From Rickettsiales bacterium (GTDB taxonomy: Bacteria > Pseudomonadota > Alphaproteobacteria > Rickettsiales > JAJNBL01), in the NCBI GenBank assembly GCA_021156175.1, contig JAJNBL010000008.1, positions 1 to 64,000 on the forward strand: 64,000 nucleotides of DNA, read 5' to 3'. Below are positions 60,049 to 64,000 of this stretch, piece after piece (positions within the stretch are counted from its first letter, which is position 1; every line of letters begins with the position of its first letter). The position numbers and the translations under genes were made by a program. The notes below the pieces were generated by a model. That model had not been told where the DNA came from and searched no databases. It saw only the letters and a list, made by a program, of their open reading frames with translations.

Positions 60049-62193
60049 ATGAAACGCACGTATGTGCCCTATTTCATTCTCCTTTTGTATTGCACCTTGC
60101 CGGGCCTGGCATTGAGTGCTGGTGCAAAGGTACAGAAAGTTACCGGGCCTGCGCATATCAAAGCACAATCTTTAAATTATAATAACGCTAGCCGCATTGC
60201 GACTGCGGTTGGCGATGTTGAAGTCACCCAAGAAGGACGGACATTATACGCTGACCAAGTCACCTATTATGCCGAAGAAGACCGCGTAATTGCGGAAGGA
60301 AATGTAAAGCTTGTCGAATCCACAGGGGATACGTTTTTCTCTGACCGCGTAGAGCTCACTGACCAGATGAAGCGAGGCGTAATCAACAGTTTAAGTGCCC
60401 GTTTTGTCGACGGTTCGAAGATGCAAGCTTCTATCGGCGAGCGCCTCAATGAAGATGTATTTAAGCTCGAAGAAGCCTCCTATACACCCTGTAAAGAATG
60501 TGACGATGAAGGCAATGCGCATGCGCCTGTATGGCGGATACGCGCAAAGAATGTACGGCTGGATGAAGCGGAACAAACCGTTACCTACAAACATGCGCGC
60601 TTTGAACTTTATGACGTACCGGTGCTCTACACTCCCTATTTCTCACATCCTACTCCGGGTGCTGATCGCAAAAGCGGATTCTTGACTCCCACCTACGGAA
60701 CAAGTTCCACTTTAGGCACACGGGTTCGCCTTCCGTATTACTGGAATATTGCACAAGAAGCGGATGCTACAATCGCTCCCATTTTTACTACCGATGAAGG
60801 ACCAATCCTCACCAGCCAATTCCGCCATGCGACCGAACATGGACGTTATGAATTGTTAGGCAGTCTTACCAATCCTTATGCCGTCAATGAGCAGGGCGTG
60901 CGCGAGGAAGGACGCGATGTACGCGGACATATCGAGGGCTGGGGTCAGTTTAATTACGATCAAGGCGTGGAATGGGGATTCGAGGGCAAACGCTCTTCGG
61001 ATGATACGTATCTTCGTCGTTACGAATTTGGGGATGAGGATGATCTCACTACCCGCCTTTATGGGCAGAAACTTGTCCGCCGGAATTATATCGTAGCGGA
61101 AGCGCTGTCCTTCCAAGGATTACATGCTGAGGATGACCCTGATACCACTCCGCTAGTGCTGCCACTTGTTTCTACGCATTATGAATTTCCCGCATCTGAA
61201 AGCGGCGCGCGGTTCTTTACCGATGGTAACGTGATGGCACTGACCCGCAATGAGGGCACGGAAAGCCGTCGTCTTTCAGTTACTGGCGGATGGGCAACGC
61301 CGTTCATCTCCGATGGAGGACATGTCTTTGAAACCAAAACCACTTTGCGTGGGGATATATATTCGGTTGAGAATGTGGTCGTAGATCCCTCTAGCGAGGC
61401 CTATGACGGCAATACCGGCCGGGCAATACCACAGATGGAGTTTGATTGGTCCTATCCGCTGATTCGCCGCTCCGAGGGTTATCGTATTACCATGCAGCCT
61501 GTCGCGAATGCTATCTTAAGCCCTTACGGCGGAAATCCGAATAAAATACCGAACGAAGATAGCCAGAATGTCGAAATTTCCGATGAGAACCTCTTTTCTC
61601 CAAACCACTTTACCGGGCTTGACCGGGTAGAGGGTGGCCCGCGGGTGAACTATGGGTTACGCACCGGGTTCCATACGGACAGCGGCTATAACCTCAACAC
61701 CCTTTTTGGTCAGAACTACCGTACACGAGAAGACAGCAACTTTTCTGAACGTACGGGGATGTCGGATAATTTCTCAGATTACGTCGGACGTGCAAGCTTT
61801 GATATTGGATCGCCGTTTATGATCGGTTACCGCTTTCGGTTAGACGAGCAAGATTTCCAGGTGAATCGTCACGAAATATTTAGTAATATTAACTACGACC
61901 CGATTGCCATCAGTGCCGATTATCTCATGCTGGATGCAGAAGGGGTTGAGCCTAAAAGGGAAGAGATTTCAAGTGCTGTTGGCGTCAGACTTTCCCAACT
62001 TTGGCAAGTCCGTGCGACCGGCCGCCGTGATCTCACCGATGATGGGGGATGGATTGATACGGGCACAGACCTGATTTATACTGGAGATTGCGTGGATTAC
62101 ACCCTCTCTTGGTATCGTATATTTACCCGTGACCGGGATGTGGAACCTTCGACTTCTGTGACGTTCCAAGTATCACTCAAAAACCTACATTAA
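60049..62193 (+). CDS. lptD: LPS-assembly protein LptD
   Basis: A 714-residue outer-membrane protein that inserts LPS into the outer leaflet. A signal peptide (M-K-R-T-Y-V-P-Y-F-I-L-L-L-Y, cleavage after A-L-S-A) precedes an OstA/LptA-like jellyroll (about 35-140: K-A-Q-S-L-N-Y, V-G-D-V-E-V, V-I-A-E-G-N-V-K-L). The beta-barrel domain fills the rest. C-K-E-C near residue 145 provides cysteines for the disulfide known in LptD. The protein ends V-S-L-K-N-L-H without the usual aromatic last residue. A possible promoter region of 106 bp separates it from lptG. surA follows 10 bp later. Confidence 0.93.
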   Translation: MKRTYVPYFILLLYCTLPGLALSAGAKVQKVTGPAHIKAQSLNYNNASRIATAVGDVEVTQEGRTLYADQVTYYAEEDRVIAEGNVKLVESTGDTFFSDRVELTDQMKRGVINSLSARFVDGSKMQASIGERLNEDVFKLEEASYTPCKECDDEGNAHAPVWRIRAKNVRLDEAEQTVTYKHARFELYDVPVLYTPYFSHPTPGADRKSGFLTPTYGTSSTLGTRVRLPYYWNIAQEADATIAPIFTTDEGPILTSQFRHATEHGRYELLGSLTNPYAVNEQGVREEGRDVRGHIEGWGQFNYDQGVEWGFEGKRSSDDTYLRRYEFGDEDDLTTRLYGQKLVRRNYIVAEALSFQGLHAEDDPDTTPLVLPLVSTHYEFPASESGARFFTDGNVMALTRNEGTESRRLSVTGGWATPFISDGGHVFETKTTLRGDIYSVENVVVDPSSEAYDGNTGRAIPQMEFDWSYPLIRRSEGYRITMQPVANAILSPYGGNPNKIPNEDSQNVEISDENLFSPNHFTGLDRVEGGPRVNYGLRTGFHTDSGYNLNTLFGQNYRTREDSNFSERTGMSDNFSDYVGRASFDIGSPFMIGYRFRLDEQDFQVNRHEIFSNINYDPIAISADYLMLDAEGVEPKREEISSAVGVRLSQLWQVRATGRRDLTDDGGWIDTGTDLIYTGDCVDYTLSWYRIFTRDRDVEPSTSVTFQVSLKNLH

Positions 62194-62203
62194 AAGTATT
62201 GCC

Positions 62204-63490
62204 ATGATGAAACGTATTGTAAGCTTCATATTACTTGCAGGGTGCTTAAGCGCACTATGCCTACCACTTGCCCATGCCGAGGCTGGCTATGCGATTGCTG
62301 CCATCGTGGATGATGAAGTAATCTCAAAACGCGATGTCGAGCAACGTCTTCGTATGGCTTTGGCCGCATCGGGAGGCGCTTCATCGGAAAAAAATATCCA
62401 AACCTTGCTCCCGCAAATCATTCGCGTGATGGTGGATGAAAAGCTTTATACACAAGAAGCAAATCGCCTGGGGCTACAAGTTACCGATAAAGATGTCGAG
62501 TACGCAATGGGCTCGTTAGAAAAACAAAACGGATTACCTGCGGGAAGTTTTCCTTCCTTTTTGCAAGCCAGGAACGTACCTAAAGATTCGTTTACCGAAC
62601 AATTAAAGGCACAAATCGCGTGGAATAAAGTGCTTGCCCGCAAAGTCCGTCCGCAAGTGACCGTAAGCGAATCAGAGATCGACCAAGAACTACAGCATCT
62701 CCTTACACAAAATACGTCGGAGCGCGTGTTCATTTCAGAAATTCTTCTGCCTATTGAAGATGCTTCCCCTACAGCGGTACGCGAAGCGGCTATTAGCCTC
62801 TCACAGCAATTGAAGAACGGTGCATCGTTTGAATCCCTTGCGCGCCAATTCTCACGCAGCAGCACCGCTGCCGATGGCGGAAAAATTGGATGGGTGGAAA
62901 CCCGTCAACTTTCTACTGAACTCCGTGCTGGTGTTGCAGGTATTGCCGAGGGGGGCATCAGTGACCCGATTTCCACTCCAAATGGCTACGCGATTGTCAA
63001 AGTGCATGAACGTAAAACCTCGTCAGATGATGGCACACAAGCCAAAGAAAATATCAAAGTAACGATGAAACAAATTTTTGTTCCATTTGCTTCCGATAAA
63101 GCGGACCGCGCGAGAATCGAAAAAACCCGTGAATCGCTTCAGAATATCCGTGGACAGATGACCGATTGTGGCGTGGTAGAATCCCTTGCTCCTCGCGTAA
63201 AAGGAGGTGCAAAAACAGATACCATCACCAGCGTGATTAAAGAACTCCATCCGGAAGTTCGTGCGGTAGTGCGCGATCTCGACGTCAACCGCCCAAGCCC
63301 GGTGATCCAAACGTCCATGGGGCTGCATCTTTTTATGGTTTGCGAAAAAGAGATTCCTTCTGCACTCAAAGCCCAACTGCCTGAGCGCCAAGAGGTACGT
63401 GAACGTTTGATTGAACAGAAAGTTTCGGTTAAAGCGCGGCGCTATTTACGCGATTTGCGTCGGAATGCATTTGTAGAAATACGCAGCTAA
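62204..63490 (+). CDS. surA: Periplasmic chaperone/peptidyl-prolyl isomerase SurA
   Basis: A 428-residue protein that escorts outer-membrane proteins such as LptD. A signal peptide (I-V-S-F-I-L-L-A-G-C-L-S-A-L-C, cleavage near A-H-A) is followed by the N-terminal chaperone domain (A-I-V-D-D-E-V-I-S-K-R-D-V-E-Q-R). The first parvulin domain has S-R-S-S-T-A-A-D-G-G-K-I-G-W; the second is degenerate. A second ATG lies one codon in. The stop shares one base with the rsmA start. Confidence 0.93.
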   Translation: MMKRIVSFILLAGCLSALCLPLAHAEAGYAIAAIVDDEVISKRDVEQRLRMALAASGGASSEKNIQTLLPQIIRVMVDEKLYTQEANRLGLQVTDKDVEYAMGSLEKQNGLPAGSFPSFLQARNVPKDSFTEQLKAQIAWNKVLARKVRPQVTVSESEIDQELQHLLTQNTSERVFISEILLPIEDASPTAVREAAISLSQQLKNGASFESLARQFSRSSTAADGGKIGWVETRQLSTELRAGVAGIAEGGISDPISTPNGYAIVKVHERKTSSDDGTQAKENIKVTMKQIFVPFASDKADRARIEKTRESLQNIRGQMTDCGVVESLAPRVKGGAKTDTITSVIKELHPEVRAVVRDLDVNRPSPVIQTSMGLHLFMVCEKEIPSALKAQLPERQEVRERLIEQKVSVKARRYLRDLRRNAFVEIRS

Positions 63491-64000
63491 TGGATCATCA
63501 TTCCTCTCTTGTATCCCGCCTGGATAGCCTTCCTCCGCTCAGGAAAATCATTGAGCATTATAAGATTGCTCCTGAAAAGAAGCTTGGCCAAAATTTCCTC
63601 TTTGATCAAAACCTCACTGACCGTATCGCGCGCGAAGCAGGAAATTTAACCAACACGACCGTGATCGAAATCGGCCCAGGCCCTGGCGGGCTAACCCGCT
63701 CACTCTTACGTGCAGGCGCTACGCGCATCATCGCGGTAGAGCGTGACCCGCGCTGCCTTGAAGCGTTAAATGCGCTTGCATCTATCGCAGACGGACGTTT
63801 ACAGATTATCGAAGCGGATGCCCTGACGATTGACGAAAGCTCGTTGATTGAAAAGGGAGAGAAGGCGACGATTGTCTCGAATCTTCCTTATAACATTGGC
63901 ACGGTATTACTGTTTAAGTGGCTGGAGAAAATTGAACTCTTTGACCATTTTGTGCTGATGTTCCAGAAGGAAGTTGCCGATCGCATCACCGCCCATCCCA
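63490..64000 (+). CDS. rsmA: 16S rRNA (adenine1518/1519-N6)-dimethyltransferase, 3' end missing
   Basis: 170 codons are visible before the window ends; the family is about 270-280 residues. It dimethylates two adenines in helix 45 of 16S rRNA. A-P-E-K-K-L-G-Q-N-F-L-F-D (residues 27-39), the SAM-binding V-I-E-I-G-P-G-P-G-G-L-T-R, V-E-R-D-P-R and the catalytic N-L-P-Y-N are all present. In most relatives pdxA lies between surA and rsmA; here they overlap by one base, so pdxA is absent from this spot. Confidence 0.95.
   Translation, partial: MDHHSSLVSRLDSLPPLRKIIEHYKIAPEKKLGQNFLFDQNLTDRIAREAGNLTNTTVIEIGPGPGGLTRSLLRAGATRIIAVERDPRCLEALNALASIADGRLQIIEADALTIDESSLIEKGEKATIVSNLPYNIGTVLLFKWLEKIELFDHFVLMFQKEVADRITAHP

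Overview
The window reads as an alphaproteobacterial chromosome with moderate GC. The evidence is gene content and order: lptF-lptG-lptD-surA-rsmA, tatB-tatC-serS, metF-(small membrane protein)-cca, a HolC/PepA pair, a DUF2125-like protein, a polyhydroxybutyrate module (phasin, phaA, phaB) and a VirB4 close to the Rickettsiales type. A lone virB4, a large cysteine-rich secreted protein and an ankyrin-repeat protein suggest an organism that contacts or lives with other cells. That lifestyle is an inference; no marker here fixes the genus.

Layout. 1-7.6 kb: the 3' part of a giant type I-secreted repeat protein (about 28 tandem 71-residue units, then RTX nonapeptides). 7.6-10.3 kb: a decayed stretch holding a kefB-type antiporter stub, mscS (ybdG type), fabI, a PduL-like 3' remnant and the first codons of a tyrosine integrase downstream of tRNA-Ser. 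10.4-15.4 kb (minus): a small membrane-anchored protein, cca, a DUF6111-like protein, metF, holC and pepA. 15.6-19.5 kb (plus): a hypothetical gene, tatB, tatC, serS, an RDD protein and a CAU-anticodon tRNA. 19.6-24.2 kb: an MHS transporter, two SRPBCC proteins, a CPA2 antiporter and an AT-rich pair of membrane-protein genes. 24.2-32.3 kb (minus): miaB, zwf, a DUF2125-like protein, and a cysteine/Fe-S cluster (cysE, two cysteine desulfurases, ferredoxin). 32.4-33.3 kb: tRNA-Pro and a phasin. 33.4-41.4 kb (minus): the cysteine-rich protein, virB4 and the ankyrin protein. 41.5-46 kb: metC, a small membrane protein, tRNA-Gly, a SulP transporter between tRNA-Gly-derived direct repeats, then about 0.9 kb without a convincing gene. 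46.1-50.6 kb: an ornithine-decarboxylase-like / deoxyhypusine-synthase-like / DUF1704 / agmatinase operon. 50.6-57.6 kb: a PAS-like membrane protein, yifB, a hypothetical, an ExoD-like protein, mutY, phaA and phaB. 57.7-64 kb: LPS transport and outer-membrane biogenesis genes, ending in a truncated rsmA.

Working together: cysE makes the precursor of cysteine, the desulfurases release its sulfur, and ferredoxin supplies electrons for Fe-S clusters used by proteins such as MiaB and MutY. PhaA and PhaB make 3-hydroxybutyryl-CoA and phasin coats the polymer granule; the synthase phaC is not in the window. The 46-50.6 kb operon appears to make polyamines and contains a DHS homologue with its lysine retained plus a predicted DUF1704 metallopeptidase. 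It is the least explained system here.

Three 117-122 bp imperfect palindromes lie tightly against genes: overlapping the holC stop, 2 bp before the CAU tRNA, and 2 bp before lptF. With the integrase, PduL and KefB remnants and the duplicated tRNA-Gly 3' half, they show a chromosome shaped by insertion followed by decay.
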